Origin: Pseudomonas guariconensis
GTDB taxonomy: Bacteria; Pseudomonadota; Gammaproteobacteria; Pseudomonadales; Pseudomonadaceae
Reading direction: 5' to 3'
Assembly: GCF_015680235.1 (NCBI RefSeq)
Contig: NZ_JADLJL010000001.1
Location: 1-64,000, forward strand
Length of the DNA: 64,000 nucleotides
How positions within the stretch are numbered: the stretch's first letter is position 1; every line of letters starts with the position of its first letter. Positions 6,913 through 17,421 of the stretch are shown here, piece by piece. Under the pieces are notes generated by a model. That model was not told the DNA's origin. It worked only from the letters and a program-made list of their open reading frames with translations, and did not search any database. The position numbers and the translations under genes were made by a program.

Positions 6913-7932
6913 ATGAGTAACGAGAGCATTAACTGGGACAAGCTGGGCTTCGACTATATCAAGACCGACAAGCGCTACCTGTCCGTATGGCGCAACGGCG
7001 AGTGGGACAAAGGCACCCTGACCGAAGACAATGTGCTGCACATCAGTGAAGGCTCCACCGCCCTGCACTATGGCCAGCAATGCTTCGAAGGCCTGAAGGC
7101 CTATCGCTGCAAGGACGGTTCGATCAACCTGTTCCGCCCCGACCAGAACGCCGCCCGCATGCAACGCAGCTGCGCGCGCCTGCTGATGCCGCAGGTGCCG
7201 ACCGACGTATTCGTCGAGGCCTGCAAGCAAGTGGTCAAGGCCAACGAGCGCTTCGTCCCGCCCCATGGCAAGGGTGCCCTGTACCTGCGCCCCTTCGTGA
7301 TTGGCACCGGTGACAACATCGGCGTGCGCACCGCCCCGGAGTTCATCTTCTCGGTCTTCGCCATCCCGGTCGGCTCGTACTTCAAGGGCGGCATGAAGCC
7401 GCACAACTTCCAAATCTCCAGCTTCGACCGCGCCGCCCCGCAAGGCACTGGTGCAGCCAAGGTCGGTGGCAACTATGCCGCGAGCCTGCAGCCAGGCGCC
7501 GAGGCGAAGAAAGCCAACTTCGCCGACGCCATCTACCTGGACCCGCTGACCCACACCAAGATCGAGGAAGTCGGTTCGGCCAACTTCTTCGGCATCACCG
7601 CCAACAATGAGTTCGTCACGCCGAAGTCCGCGTCCGTGCTGCCTGGTATCACCCGCCTGTCGTTGATGGAACTGGCGCAATCGCGCCTGGGCCTGACCGT
7701 GATCGAGGGCGATGTCGAGATCAACAAGCTCGACCGCTTCGTCGAAGCCGGCGCCTGCGGCACCGCCGCGGTGATCACCCCGATCGGCGGCATCGAGTAC
7801 AACGGCAAGCTGCACGTGTTCCACGACTTGGAAAAAGTCGGCCCGGTTACCCAGAAGCTCTACAACGAGCTGACCGGCATCCAGAGCGGTGACGTCGAAG
7901 CGCCAGCAGGCTGGATCGTCAAGGTCGCCTGA
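6913..7932 (+). CDS. ilvE: Branched-chain amino acid aminotransferase
   Basis: 339 residues, the usual length of the type II (BCAT-like) bacterial enzyme. It transfers the amino group between glutamate and 2-oxo acids in the last step of leucine, isoleucine and valine synthesis and the first step of their breakdown. The PLP lysine is recognisable at about residue 183 in GAAKVGGNY, with the EVGSANFF substrate/cofactor loop after it. The ATG at 6913 follows GAGGGTGTC. It is a single gene bounded by the toxin remnants upstream and by a strong terminator downstream. Confidence 0.95.
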   Translation: MSNESINWDKLGFDYIKTDKRYLSVWRNGEWDKGTLTEDNVLHISEGSTALHYGQQCFEGLKAYRCKDGSINLFRPDQNAARMQRSCARLLMPQVPTDVFVEACKQVVKANERFVPPHGKGALYLRPFVIGTGDNIGVRTAPEFIFSVFAIPVGSYFKGGMKPHNFQISSFDRAAPQGTGAAKVGGNYAASLQPGAEAKKANFADAIYLDPLTHTKIEEVGSANFFGITANNEFVTPKSASVLPGITRLSLMELAQSRLGLTVIEGDVEINKLDRFVEAGACGTAAVITPIGGIEYNGKLHVFHDLEKVGPVTQKLYNELTGIQSGDVEAPAGWIVKVA

Positions 7933-7950
7933 GGTTTCGCCCTCCCCTGA

Positions 7951-7985
7951 AACGGGGCATGCCAGCAATGGCATGCCCCGTTTTT
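7951..7985 (+). terminator. Rho-independent terminator of ilvE
   Basis: The 13-bp stem at 7951-7963 pairs with 7970-7982 around a 6-base AGCAAT loop, and is followed by a T run at 7981-7985. It lies 19 bases after the ilvE stop. Confidence 0.9.
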
Positions 7986-8005
7986 GTTTAGGCCTGTTCC
8001 CTCCC

Positions 8006-8138
8006 TGTAGGAGCGGCCTTGTGCCGCGATCGGGCGCGAAGCGGCCGTAAAGCAGACTTGCACGGTATACCTGGAATACTTGAGTTGCTTGGATTGCGGC
8101 CGCTTCGCGCCCGATCGCGGCACAAGGCCGCTCCTACA
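8006..8138. repeat. Paired inverted REP elements (BIME-like)
   Basis: 8006-8047 and 8097-8138 are perfect 42-base inverted copies of a TGTAGGAGCGGCCTTGTGCC-type Pseudomonas REP sequence, separated by 49 bases. They could form a large cruciform or a long RNA hairpin between ilvE and the response regulator gene. Confidence 0.9.
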
Positions 8139-8267
8139 AGGGGGGGCGTAATAACAAAGGGAATGGGTGGCAATCGAGCATTGGGGCCGCCAGATGAATT
8201 TTTCTTAAATCCCCCGTTGTCTATTCTTTGGCACAATCGAGTCTCCAATCGCTGCCCAGGTACTAGC

Positions 8268-8948
8268 ATGCCCCGCGTACTGACCATCGAAGACGACGCC
8301 GTCACCGCCCAGGAAATTGTCGCCGAACTGTCCAGCCATGGCCTGGAAGTAGACTGGGCCGACAATGGCCGTGAAGGCCTGTCCAAGGCCATCGGTGGTG
8401 GCTATGACCTGATCACCCTGGATCGCATGCTGCCCGAGGTCGATGGCCTGACCATCGTCACCACCCTGCGCAACCTGAAGATCGCCACACCCATCCTGAT
8501 GATCAGTGCATTGTCCGATGTCGACGAGCGGGTACGGGGCCTGCGTGCGGGGGGCGACGACTACCTGACCAAACCCTTCGCCTCCGACGAGATGGCTGCC
8601 CGCGTCGAGGTGCTGCTGCGCCGCAACAGCGTGCCCGTGACCCAAACCCGCCTTCAGGTGGCGGACCTGGAGCTGGACCTGATCAGCCATGAGGCCCGCC
8701 GCGGCGAGCAGACCCTCAATCTGCTGCCCACCGAGTACAAGCTGCTGGAGTACCTGATGCGCCATGCTGGCCAGGTGATCACCCGGATGATGATCTTCGA
8801 GGAGGTCTGGGGCTATCACTTCGACCCAGGCACCAACCTGATCGATGTGCACATCGGCCGCCTGCGCAAGAAGATCGACCCGCCCGGCCAGAGCCCGCTC
8901 ATCCGTACCGTGCGGGGTTCCGGCTATGCCATTGCCGAACCCGTCTAA
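8268..8948 (+). CDS. OmpR/PhoB-family response regulator
   Basis: 226 residues from ATG 8268, the start that places the receiver at the N-terminus (MPRVLTIEDD); the longer frame upstream runs through the REP pair and is unlikely. Receiver: acidic pocket EDD at 8-10, phospho-acceptor Asp about 52 (LDRMLPEVDG) and Lys about 102 (TKPF). The C-terminal winged helix has the LLPTEYKLLEYL and VDVHIGRLRKKID-like segments of OmpR-type DNA-binding domains. The last 23 bases overlap the kinase gene downstream. In P. aeruginosa the parRS pair lies close to cysS and glnS, so orthology is possible, but I cannot establish it from the sequence. Confidence 0.9.
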   Translation: MPRVLTIEDDAVTAQEIVAELSSHGLEVDWADNGREGLSKAIGGGYDLITLDRMLPEVDGLTIVTTLRNLKIATPILMISALSDVDERVRGLRAGGDDYLTKPFASDEMAARVEVLLRRNSVPVTQTRLQVADLELDLISHEARRGEQTLNLLPTEYKLLEYLMRHAGQVITRMMIFEEVWGYHFDPGTNLIDVHIGRLRKKIDPPGQSPLIRTVRGSGYAIAEPV

Positions 8949-10317
8949 GGGCTGGAGCTCCTCGACCAGCCGCCTTTTGGCGCTGTATAGCTTCCTGTTC
9001 GTGGCCTGGAGCAGCATCCTCATGGGCGTGCTGTACTTCGAGGTATCCAGCTACCTGAACAAGCTCACCCGCCATTCCATGCTGCAGCGCCAGCACCTGT
9101 TCGCCCACATGACCGGCAAGCAGCTGGACGACGCCCTGATCGCAAGCCAGGCCTTCGAAGAACGCAGCTTCGATGCCTACGGCCTGTTCGACGCCCAGCT
9201 CAACCCGATCAGCGGCCGGATCCGCGCCATTCCGCCAGAACTCGGCCTGGACGGCCAGGTCCACGAACTCAAGCGCTGCCTGGACGCCGACGACCCACAC
9301 GTACCACGCGACAGCTGCGACGCGGTCGCGATCCGGGTCAAGGACGGCCGCTGGCTGGTGCTGGTACGTGACAACGGCTCCTTGTTCGTGGTCACGCGGA
9401 TCATTCTCCACGCCTTGCTCTGGGGCATTTCCCTGACCCTGATCCCTGGCTTCGCCGGCTGGTACCTGCTGCGCCGCAGGCCACTCAAGCGCATCCGTGC
9501 GATCCAGGCTCAGGCCGAGCTGATCGTCGCCGGCGACCTCACCCACCGCCTGCCCCTGTCAGCCCGGCGCGACGAGCTGGACATGCTGGCGGCCATCGTC
9601 AATGCCATGCTCGATCGCATCGAGCGGCTGATGCACGAGGTCAAGGGCGTCTGCGACAACATCGCCCACGACCTGCGCACGCCACTGACACGCCTGCGCG
9701 CCCAGTTGTACCGGATCCGCCAGCAAAGTGGCGAGCGCCCCCCCGAGGCGCAGGCCCTGGACCAGGCCATCGGCGAGACCGACACGCTGATGGCACGCTT
9801 CCGTGGCCTGCTGCGCATCAGCGAGCTGGAGGACCGGCAGCGACGCGCGGGCTTCGTCGAACTAGGCCCGCACGCCTTGCTGGTGGAACTGCACGATTTC
9901 TACCTGCCCTTGGCCGAGGACGGCGGCATTCGCCTGGCGCTCGTACAACCGGAACGGCTGCCGCTCCTGCATGGCGACCGGGAGTTGTTGTTCGAGGCGC
10001 TGGCCAACCTGGTAGGCAATGCGATCAAGTTCACGCCCGAGGGTGGGCAGGTGCGCATCCAGGCCAGCCATGATGCCAGTAGCGTGCATATCGCCATCGA
10101 AGACAGCGGGCCGGGCATTCCCGAGGAGGAGCGTGCAGCGGTCTTGAAACGCTTCTATCGCAGCGAGGAAGGTCATCGACACCCGGGGTTCGGGCTGGGG
10201 TTGTCGATCGTCGCGGCGATCGTCGACCTGCATGGGTTCCGGTTGGAGGTGGGGAGCAGCGAACTGGGTGGGGCGAAGCTGGTGCTGCATTGCCCTACAG
10301 GTGGTCTACCCAAATAA
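8926..10317 (+). CDS. Sensor histidine kinase, partner of the upstream regulator
   Basis: 463 residues from ATG 8926, which lies inside the end of the regulator gene; this gives a short N-terminus before TM1 (about 18-40). A periplasmic sensor of about 125 residues follows, then TM2 (about 165-190), a HAMP linker, the HisKA H-box NIAHDLRTPLTRLR and a HATPase domain with LVGNAIKFTPEGG (N box), DSGPGIP (G1) and GFGLGLSI (G2). Gene overlap indicates co-translation with the regulator. The signal is unknown. Confidence 0.9.
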   Translation: MPLPNPSKGWSSSTSRLLALYSFLFVAWSSILMGVLYFEVSSYLNKLTRHSMLQRQHLFAHMTGKQLDDALIASQAFEERSFDAYGLFDAQLNPISGRIRAIPPELGLDGQVHELKRCLDADDPHVPRDSCDAVAIRVKDGRWLVLVRDNGSLFVVTRIILHALLWGISLTLIPGFAGWYLLRRRPLKRIRAIQAQAELIVAGDLTHRLPLSARRDELDMLAAIVNAMLDRIERLMHEVKGVCDNIAHDLRTPLTRLRAQLYRIRQQSGERPPEAQALDQAIGETDTLMARFRGLLRISELEDRQRRAGFVELGPHALLVELHDFYLPLAEDGGIRLALVQPERLPLLHGDRELLFEALANLVGNAIKFTPEGGQVRIQASHDASSVHIAIEDSGPGIPEEERAAVLKRFYRSEEGHRHPGFGLGLSIVAAIVDLHGFRLEVGSSELGGAKLVLHCPTGGLPK

Positions 10318-10319
10318 CG

Positions 10320-10441
10320 AATGGGGCCGTATTGCGGCCCAATCGCGGGACAAGCCCCACAGGCCTACCGCTGCCCGTAGGCCCGCGAAGCCCCTGATAG
10401 GAGCGGGCTTGCCCTGCGATTGGGCTGCAAAGCAGCCCCAC
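10320..10441. repeat. REP-type palindromes between the kinase gene and cysS
   Basis: The intergenic stretch between these convergent genes consists of GGGGCCGTATTGCGGCCCAA and related elements with GATAGGAGCGGGCTTGCC and a TTGGGCTGCAAAGCAGCCCC stem-loop. The palindromes may also end transcription from both sides. Confidence 0.7.
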
Positions 10442-10449
10442 TCGATGGA

Positions 10450-11832
10450 TCAGTCAGCCAGGCGCCAAGTGGTCCCGCCCTTGCCGTCCTCCAGCACCAC
10501 GCCCATGGCGGTCAGCTGGTCGCGGATACGGTCGGACTCGGCCCAGTTCTTGTCCGCACGCGCCTGCAGACGCGCCTGGATCAGCGCTTCTACTTCGGCG
10601 GCATCGACCTTGCCTTCGGCACCGGCACGCAGGAAGTCGTCGGCATCGAGCTGCAGCACACCCAGCACATCGCCCAGCTCACGCAGGCGGCCCGCCAGGC
10701 CGGCGGCGGCATCGGGGTCGCTTTCACGCAAGCGGTTGATCTCGCGCACCAGGTCGAACAACACCGCGCAGGCCTCCGGCGTGCCGAAGTCGTCATTCAT
10801 CGCCACGCTGAAGCGCTCGACGAATTCCTCGCCGCCCTTGGCGGCAACCCGCGGCAGCCCACGCAACGCATGGTAGAAGCGCTCCAGGGCTCCCTTGGAC
10901 TCGCGCAGGCTGTCTTCGGAGTAGTTGATGGCGCTGCGGTAGTGGCTGGCCACCAGCAGGTAGCGCACCACCTCCGGGTGGTATTTATCGAGTACGTCGC
11001 GGATGGTGAAGAAGTTGTTCAACGACTTGGACATCTTCTCGCCATTGATGCGGATCATGCCGCAGTGCATCCAGGCATTGGCGTACTGTTTGCCGGTGGC
11101 CGCCTCGCTCTGGGCGATCTCGTTCTCGTGGTGCGGGAATTCGAGGTCGCTGCCACCGCCATGGATGTCGAAGCTCTCACCCAGGCAGCAGGTGGACATC
11201 ACCGAGCACTCGATGTGCCAGCCCGGACGCCCCGGGCCCCACGGCGACTCCCAGCTCGGCTCACCCGGTTTAGCGGCCTTCCACAGGACGAAGTCCAATG
11301 GGTCCTGCTTGGCCTCGCCGACTTCGATCCGCGCACCGATGCGCAGGTCTTCGATCTTGCGTCGCGACAGCTTGCCGTAACCGACAAACTTGCCGACCCG
11401 GTAGTACACGTCACCGTTGCCCGGCGCGTAGGCATAGCCCTTGTCGATCAAGGTCTGGATCATCGCATGCATGCCGGGGATGTGGTCGGTCGCACGCGGC
11501 TCCTGGTCCGGCGGCAGGATGTTCAGGCGCCGTTCGTCCTCGTGCATGGCATCGATCATGCGCGCGGTCAGCTCATCGAAACGCTCGCCGTTTTCGTTGG
11601 CGCGGTTGATGATCTTGTCGTCGATGTCGGTGATGTTGCGCACATAGGTCAGCTCGTAGCCGCTCTTGCGCAGCCAACGAGTGATCAGGTCGAAGGCCAC
11701 CATGCTGCGGCCATGGCCCAGGTGGCAGTAGTCGTACACGGTCATGCCGCACACGTACATGCGCACCTTGTTGCCGTCCAGGGGCTTGAAGGCTTCCTTG
11801 GTCTTGCTCAGGGTGTTGTAGATGGTAAGCAC
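10450..11832 (-). CDS. cysS: Cysteinyl-tRNA synthetase
   Basis: 460 residues, normal length. It charges tRNA-Cys with cysteine. The class I signature is present as HLGHGR (HIGH box) near residue 37 and [10 protein letters not shown] (KMSKS loop). Zinc ligands are visible at [10 protein letters not shown] and in the GWHIECS segment. It starts 9 bases after the glnS stop on the same strand, so the two synthetase genes form an operon. Confidence 0.97.
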   Translation of the reverse strand: MLTIYNTLSKTKEAFKPLDGNKVRMYVCGMTVYDYCHLGHGRSMVAFDLITRWLRKSGYELTYVRNITDIDDKIINRANENGERFDELTARMIDAMHEDERRLNILPPDQEPRATDHIPGMHAMIQTLIDKGYAYAPGNGDVYYRVGKFVGYGKLSRRKIEDLRIGARIEVGEAKQDPLDFVLWKAAKPGEPSWESPWGPGRPGWHIECSVMSTCCLGESFDIHGGGSDLEFPHHENEIAQSEAATGKQYANAWMHCGMIRINGEKMSKSLNNFFTIRDVLDKYHPEVVRYLLVASHYRSAINYSEDSLRESKGALERFYHALRGLPRVAAKGGEEFVERFSVAMNDDFGTPEACAVLFDLVREINRLRESDPDAAAGLAGRLRELGDVLGVLQLDADDFLRAGAEGKVDAAEVEALIQARLQARADKNWAESDRIRDQLTAMGVVLEDGKGGTTWRLAD

Positions 11833-11841
11833 GGCGATTCC

Positions 11842-13545
11842 TTAGCTGCCCCAGGAGTCACGCAGGGTGACGGTGCGGTTGAACACCGGACGGCCCGGCT
11901 GGCTGTCCTTGAGGTCGGCGCAGAAGTAGCCTTCGCGCTCGAACTGGAAGCGGTCCTCGGGCTGGGCCTGGGCCAGGGAAGGCTCGGCGCGGCAACCGGT
12001 GAGCACCTGCAGCGAGTCGGGGTTGATGTTGTCCAGGAAGCTGCCGCCCTCCTCGGTCTTCTCCGGGTTGGCGGAGCGGAACAGGCGGTCGTACAGGCGC
12101 ACTTCGCACTCGACGCTGCCTTCGGCCGGCACCCAGTGGATCACGCCCTTGACCTTGCGGCCCTCGGGGTTCTTGCCCAGGGTGTCCGGGTCGTACGAGC
12201 AGCGCAGCTCGACGATGTTGCCGTCGGCATCCTTGATGGCTTCGTCGGCGCGGATCACGTAGCTGCCGCGCAGGCGCACTTCACCGGCCGGCTCCAGGCG
12301 CTTGTAGCCTTTTGGCGGCTCTTCCATGAAGTCGTCGCGGTCGATGTACAGCTCGCGGGAGAACGGCAGCACGCGCACGCCCATGTCTTCCTTGGGGTGG
12401 CGCGGCAGCTCGAGTTGCTCGACCTGACCCTCGGGGTAGTTGGTGATGACCACTTTCAGCGGGCGCAGCACGCACATGGCACGCGGCGCGGTGCGGTCGA
12501 GGTCGTCACGGATGCTGAACTCGAGCATCGACATGTCGACCACGCCGTCGGAACGGTTGGTGCCGATCATCTCGCAGAAGTTGCGGATCGAGGCCGGGGT
12601 GTAGCCGCGACGACGGAAGCCCGACAGGGTCGACATGCGCGGGTCGTCCCAGGCATCGACGTGCTTCTCGTCCACCAACTGCTTGAGCTTACGCTTGGAG
12701 GTGATGGTGTAGTTCAGGTTTAGACGGCTGAACTCGTACTGGCGCGGGTGCGCCGGCACCGGCAGCTTGTCGAGGAACCAGTCGTACAACGGACGGTGGC
12801 TTTCGAACTCCAGGGTGCAGATCGAATGGGTGATGCCTTCGATGGCGTCCGACTGGCCGTGGGTGAAGTCGTAGTTCGGATAGATGCACCACTTGTCACC
12901 GGTCTGGTGGTGATGGGCATGACGGATGCGGTACAGGATCGGGTCGCGCAGGTTCATGTTCGGCGAGGCCATGTCGATCTTGGCGCGCAGCACGCGCTCG
13001 CCGTCCTTGAATTCGCCGGCCTTCATGCGTGCGAACAGGTCCAGGTTCTCCTCGACGCTGCGCTCGCGGAACGGGCTGTTCTTGCCTGGCTCGGTCAGGC
13101 TGCCACGGTATTCCTTGGCCTGTTCGGGGGTCAGGTCGCAGACATAGGCATTGCCCGACTTGATCAGCTCGACGGCCCAGTCGTGCAGCTGGTCGAAGTA
13201 GTCCGAAGCGAAGCGCACCGGGCCGGCCCACTCGAAGCCCAGCCACTTGACGTCGCGCTGGATGGCATCGATGTACTCCTGGTCTTCCTTGGCCGGGTTG
13301 GTGTCATCGAAACGCAGGTGGCAGACACCGCCGAACTCCTTGGCCAGGCCGAAGTTGACGCAGATCGACTTGGCATGGCCGATGTGCAGGTAGCCGTTGG
13401 GCTCCGGCGGGAAGCGGGTGACGATGCTGCTGTGCTTGCCCGAGTCCAGGTCGGCCTGGACGATCGGCCGCAGGAAGTTCGCAGGGACGGCGGGAGCGCC
13501 TTTGGCAGCGGCGTTGGGCGCGTTGTCGGCAGTGGGCTTGCTCAT
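11842..13545 (-). CDS. glnS: Glutaminyl-tRNA synthetase
   Basis: 567 residues using the ATG at 13545 preceded by an AAGGATCC ribosome site; this start gives [11 protein letters not shown]. The class I core shows [15 protein letters not shown] and the TSKRKL version of the KMSKS loop, followed by the GlnRS anticodon-binding beta-barrels. It is the first gene of the glnS-cysS operon and diverges from ppiB; the promoters for both directions should lie in 13546-13793. Confidence 0.97.
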   Translation of the reverse strand: MSKPTADNAPNAAAKGAPAVPANFLRPIVQADLDSGKHSSIVTRFPPEPNGYLHIGHAKSICVNFGLAKEFGGVCHLRFDDTNPAKEDQEYIDAIQRDVKWLGFEWAGPVRFASDYFDQLHDWAVELIKSGNAYVCDLTPEQAKEYRGSLTEPGKNSPFRERSVEENLDLFARMKAGEFKDGERVLRAKIDMASPNMNLRDPILYRIRHAHHHQTGDKWCIYPNYDFTHGQSDAIEGITHSICTLEFESHRPLYDWFLDKLPVPAHPRQYEFSRLNLNYTITSKRKLKQLVDEKHVDAWDDPRMSTLSGFRRRGYTPASIRNFCEMIGTNRSDGVVDMSMLEFSIRDDLDRTAPRAMCVLRPLKVVITNYPEGQVEQLELPRHPKEDMGVRVLPFSRELYIDRDDFMEEPPKGYKRLEPAGEVRLRGSYVIRADEAIKDADGNIVELRCSYDPDTLGKNPEGRKVKGVIHWVPAEGSVECEVRLYDRLFRSANPEKTEEGGSFLDNINPDSLQVLTGCRAEPSLAQAQPEDRFQFEREGYFCADLKDSQPGRPVFNRTVTLRDSWGS

Positions 13546-13793
13546 AGGATCCTTGAATGCTGGTATTCGGCCTGGGTAGGCCGATTGAATCAAAGGGCCT
13601 ATCATAGCCGAAGCAGTCAAGCTGCTGACAGCCGGGCTCGGACAAACAGGCGCGATTTATCGCAGCTATTTGTCGCAAGCTGGCAAAATGGCCGCCGCGC
13701 GCCTTGTGTCGTGGTCGCCCGATCCTGCGTCAGGTGACAAGTACGCGCCCTGCGCACCCTATTTCCGAATGCCTTGAAAGAGCGAATTCCAGC

Positions 13794-14294
13794 ATGTCCA
13801 AAGTCAAACTGAGCACCAACCACGGCGACATCGTCCTGCAACTGGACGCCGAAAAGGCACCGAAAACCACCGAAAACTTCGTTCAGTACGTCAAGGACGG
13901 TCACTACAACGGCACCGTCTTCCATCGCGTGATCAACAACTTCATGATCCAGGGCGGCGGTTTCGAGGCCGGCATGAAGCAGAAGCCTACCCGCGCGCCG
14001 ATCCAGAACGAAGCCGACAACGGCCTGAAGAACGCCAAGTACAGCATCGCCATGGCCCGTACCATGGAGCCGCACTCCGCTTCCGCGCAGTTCTTCATCA
14101 ACGTTGCCGACAACGACTTCCTCAACCACAGCGGCAAGAACGTCCAGGGCTGGGGCTACGCGGTATTCGGCGAAGTGATCGAAGGTCGTGACGTGGTCGA
14201 CGCGATTAAAGGCGTTTCCACCGGTTCCAAGGCTGGCCACCAGGACGTGCCGAAGGACGACGTGATCATCGAGAAAGCCGAGATCATTGAGTGA
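13794..14294 (+). CDS. ppiB: Peptidyl-prolyl cis-trans isomerase B (cyclophilin)
   Basis: 166 residues without a signal peptide, so cytoplasmic. Cyclophilin active-site blocks are visible: [14 protein letters not shown] (catalytic Arg), [16 protein letters not shown] and the [12 protein letters not shown] segment. The start at 13794 is the one that yields the standard [12 protein letters not shown]-terminus. The stop overlaps the GTG of lpxH, so the two are translationally coupled, as commonly seen in Pseudomonas. Confidence 0.95.
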   Translation: MSKVKLSTNHGDIVLQLDAEKAPKTTENFVQYVKDGHYNGTVFHRVINNFMIQGGGFEAGMKQKPTRAPIQNEADNGLKNAKYSIAMARTMEPHSASAQFFINVADNDFLNHSGKNVQGWGYAVFGEVIEGRDVVDAIKGVSTGSKAGHQDVPKDDVIIEKAEIIE

Positions 14295-15013
14295 TCCTGC
14301 TGATCTCCGATCTGCACCTGCAAGAAGAACGCCCGGACATCACCCGGGCGTTTCTTGATCTGCTCGATGGCCGCGCACGCCACGCCGAGGCCCTGTACAT
14401 CCTCGGCGACTTTTTCGAGGCCTGGATCGGCGACGATGCCATGACGCCCTTCCAGCAGTCGATCTGCCAGGCCCTGCGCCGGCTGAGCGACAGCGGCACG
14501 GCGGTGTTCCTGATGCATGGCAACCGTGACTTCCTGATCGGCCAGGCGTTCTGTGAAGCCGCAGGCTGCACCCTGCTGGACGACCCCTGCGTGGTACAAC
14601 TCGGTGGCGAGGCCGTGTTGCTGATGCATGGCGATACCCTGTGCACCCGCGACCTGTCCTACATGAAACTGCGTCGCTACCTGCGCAACCCGCTGAGCTT
14701 GTGGGTCCTGCGGCACCTACCGCTGGCTACCCGGCAGAAGCTGGCGCGCAAGTTGCGTAGCGAAAGCCGTTCGCAAACCCGCATGAAGTCGACCGAGATC
14801 GTCGATGTCACGCCCGAAGAGGTGCCCAAGGTGATGGCGGCCCATGGTGTTCGCACCCTGGTCCATGGCCATACACACCGGCCAGCGATCCACAAGCTCG
14901 TGGTCGATGGCCAGCCCGCCCGGCGCATCGTGCTGGGCGACTGGGACCGCCGCGGCTGGGCCTTGCAGGTGGATGAACAGGGTTTCCAGCTGGCGCCGTT
15001 CGACTTTTCCTGA
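14291..15013 (+). CDS. lpxH: UDP-2,3-diacylglucosamine diphosphatase
   Basis: 240 residues from a GTG start that overlaps the ppiB stop (GTGA). The enzyme cleaves UDP-2,3-diacylglucosamine to lipid X and UMP in lipid A synthesis at the inner membrane. Metallophosphoesterase motifs are complete: [28 protein letters not shown] and VHGHTHRP. It is followed by a hairpin and the convergent acylase gene. Confidence 0.95.
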   Translation: MILLISDLHLQEERPDITRAFLDLLDGRARHAEALYILGDFFEAWIGDDAMTPFQQSICQALRRLSDSGTAVFLMHGNRDFLIGQAFCEAAGCTLLDDPCVVQLGGEAVLLMHGDTLCTRDLSYMKLRRYLRNPLSLWVLRHLPLATRQKLARKLRSESRSQTRMKSTEIVDVTPEEVPKVMAAHGVRTLVHGHTHRPAIHKLVVDGQPARRIVLGDWDRRGWALQVDEQGFQLAPFDFS

Positions 15014-15049
15014 GCGAGCGAGTGTTGGCGCGGCCTTGCACTGTGTAAA

Positions 15050-15066
15050 GGGGCGCACAGCGCCCC
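15050..15066. terminator. Hairpin between lpxH and the acylase gene
   Basis: Perfect 7-bp stem GGGGCGC/GCGCCCC with a 3-base loop lying between two convergent genes. There is no clear T run, so termination is an inference. Confidence 0.4.
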
Positions 15067-15072
15067 GCTCTG

Positions 15073-17388
15073 TCAATGGCCTGCGCCAGCCACTACCGCC
15101 TCGTCACCCTCGCGGATCACATACCGACGGTAGTGCGGATCGGCCTTGATCTGCGCCTCGGTGAACGGGATCGGCGCCAACTGCTTGGCTGCGAACACCC
15201 GGGTCTGATCGCCCGCATGGGGCGATGCCGATTCGCTGGACTGGGAGAACGCCAGCAACCCCAGCGCCTGCGGCCCCTGCCGGGTAAAGCTGACCACCTG
15301 CAAATAGCTGGTACCGCTGACCACCAAGCGTTTGCCGGGACCATGCGGCACGCTGTACATGGCGTTGTACACACCCAGTTCCTGGGGCCCGCCCGGCACC
15401 GGCGTGCCGTCGGCAGACTGCTGCACCTGCCCCCAGCGGCTATCGCCTGCAATCCCCGCCTTGCTCACTCGCTCAAGGGAAGCCAAGGCCGCCTCGTGCA
15501 CGCGTTGGCGCACCGCGGCCTGCTCCACCGCAAGCCCTCGTGGGGTGTGCTGAGGGTCGGCCGGGTCGAAGGCTACCCGCCAGTTTTGCGGTTGGGCGGC
15601 CAACGCCTCGAAGAGCGCGGTGAAATGCAGCAGGCCGATGCCGCTGTCCAGGTCGGCCTTGCCATTCCAGGCGGCCAGGCTTGCACACAGCGCCTGGACA
15701 TCGGTTGAGGCAGTCTTGCACCAGGCCAACAGGTCGGGCAGCACCAGGCTGGCTGCGTATACCTCATCGTCCAGCACCATGCGCTGCAGGTCTTCCACGG
15801 TCAGCTTGGCGTTGCCCTGCAGGCGCTGCAGCGCGAAGCGGCTGCGCAGGCCCAGAGGTTGGTTCTCCCGACTGACCAACGGGGAAAACCCGGTCAGCGG
15901 TTGGGCAGGGTTGGCCATCCAGGCCGGGTCGTTGGAATTCTGCACGAAGTCGTGGCGCACAAGGCTCGGCAATAACCGCGCCGGGAAAATGCCCGGCTGG
16001 GCGGCCTGGGCGTCGGTCTTCCATTGGCAGGCACTGCGCGAACCATCGAGCACCACCAGCGGCCCGGCGGCCGAGGGGTCGCTGCAGTGAGCGAGCAATT
16101 GCTGGTCCACATAAGGCACTACGGACTGGTTGAGGTAGGTCGCCTGGCCTTCGGCATCCACCGCCAGGGTGTTGACCCAAGGGATGCCCTGCAATTGCCC
16201 CACCGTGCGTTTCAGGCCGTCGAGGCTGTCGGCGTGGTTGATGGCGTACCACTGCTGCAGCACCCGGGTGTTGTCCAGGTTGGCATCGCGCAGGCTGTAG
16301 GCGAACTGGTTGTCCCAGTCCAGCCGGCCTGGCCAGCGCACCACCGGGCCGAACGCCGAAGCGTAGACCTGCCGCTCGACCTGCTGCACCCGACCGTCTT
16401 CGCCCTTGACCGCGACACTCAAGCTCTGACGGGCCAACGGCAGGGATTTCCCATCGAGCAGATAGCGTGTCGGGTCCTTCGGGTCGAGCTGCAACCTGTA
16501 CAGCGTGAAATGCTTCGAGGTATCGACCGTATGGGTCCAGGCCAGGTGCCGGTTGAACCCGATATTGACCACCGGCAAGCCTGGCAATGCGGCGCCCATG
16601 ACGTCCAGCTGGCCTGGGATGGTCAGTTGCATCTGATAGAAGCGCAGGCCGCCCACCCAGGGGAAGTGTGGATTGGCCAGCAACAGGCCACCGCCGTTGG
16701 CCGATCGCTGCGCCCCTACCGCCAATGCATTGCTGCCACGGGCCATGGCGAATTGCGCCTGGCGGACCAGGGCCAGATTGAAGTCCTCCTCGGCCCGGCG
16801 CGCGGCCAGCTCCGGCGGAGCCGCCGCCACCAGCGCCTCGGCGAACTGGCCAACGCCACCTTCAACCAGAAGTCGACGGGTCAGCTTGACCAGGTCGAGG
16901 CTGCTGATCGGCCGCAGCCAGTCTCCCTGGCCGCATTCAGCAGGCAAATCCTGCGCCCGACGCTCGACCAGCGCGCGGTTGTAGCCAAGGGCGTAGCCCT
17001 CCAGCAAGTCGCGCACGGGCGCTGGCTGTGCTTCGAGGAAAGCCGTGACGGCAGAGTCGCCGTTGAGCCAGGCGAAGAAGAAGTCACTGTCGAGGTTCTT
17101 GCGCTGCTCGATGGTCCTGCCCTGGGCGCCGAAGTAACGGGACCGCTCGCCATTGACGGTCACCACCTCGTTGGCCAGCAGGCACAGGTTGTCCTGGGCA
17201 TAGGCATAGCCGATGCCATAGCCCAGGCCGCGTTCGTCCTCGGCCAGGATGTGCGGAACACCGAAGCTGGTACGCCGGATCTGCGCCGAGGCCTCGCCAG
17301 CAGCTTCCCGGGCCTGGGCAACCAGACCGGACGCAATCAATACGGCGGCCAGGCCAAGACGGGTCATGGGACGCGAAAATGTACGCAC
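15073..17388 (-). CDS. pvdQ: PvdQ-type Ntn-hydrolase acylase
   Basis: 771 residues from the GTG at 17388, which has AGGAG five bases upstream; the longer TTG-started frame is less likely. A signal peptide (RLGLAAVLIASGLVAQA) directs export to the periplasm. The precursor self-cleaves before the nucleophile Ser at about 219 in ARGSNALAVG. Downstream blocks LANPHFPW, WTHTVDTSKHFT, GIPWVNTLA and FVQNSNDPAW are those I recognise from PvdQ. The family removes the fatty-acyl chain from pyoverdine precursors and also hydrolyses long-chain acyl-homoserine lactones. The gene stands alone, away from any pyoverdine cluster in this window. A PvdS-like promoter element lies upstream at 17422-17445. Confidence 0.9.
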   Translation of the reverse strand: MRTFSRPMTRLGLAAVLIASGLVAQAREAAGEASAQIRRTSFGVPHILAEDERGLGYGIGYAYAQDNLCLLANEVVTVNGERSRYFGAQGRTIEQRKNLDSDFFFAWLNGDSAVTAFLEAQPAPVRDLLEGYALGYNRALVERRAQDLPAECGQGDWLRPISSLDLVKLTRRLLVEGGVGQFAEALVAAAPPELAARRAEEDFNLALVRQAQFAMARGSNALAVGAQRSANGGGLLLANPHFPWVGGLRFYQMQLTIPGQLDVMGAALPGLPVVNIGFNRHLAWTHTVDTSKHFTLYRLQLDPKDPTRYLLDGKSLPLARQSLSVAVKGEDGRVQQVERQVYASAFGPVVRWPGRLDWDNQFAYSLRDANLDNTRVLQQWYAINHADSLDGLKRTVGQLQGIPWVNTLAVDAEGQATYLNQSVVPYVDQQLLAHCSDPSAAGPLVVLDGSRSACQWKTDAQAAQPGIFPARLLPSLVRHDFVQNSNDPAWMANPAQPLTGFSPLVSRENQPLGLRSRFALQRLQGNAKLTVEDLQRMVLDDEVYAASLVLPDLLAWCKTASTDVQALCASLAAWNGKADLDSGIGLLHFTALFEALAAQPQNWRVAFDPADPQHTPRGLAVEQAAVRQRVHEAALASLERVSKAGIAGDSRWGQVQQSADGTPVPGGPQELGVYNAMYSVPHGPGKRLVVSGTSYLQVVSFTRQGPQALGLLAFSQSSESASPHAGDQTRVFAAKQLAPIPFTEAQIKADPHYRRYVIREGDEAVVAGAGH

Positions 17389-17421
17389 GGGTACTCCTGG
17401 GATTGGGGGTATCCCGTACAA

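Noticed and set aside
10420..12723. 767-codon open frame on the plus strand opposite cysS and glnS
   Set aside because: It is a mirror of strongly biased GC-rich coding sequence; both synthetases are unmistakable on the other strand and the mirror translation shows no domains.
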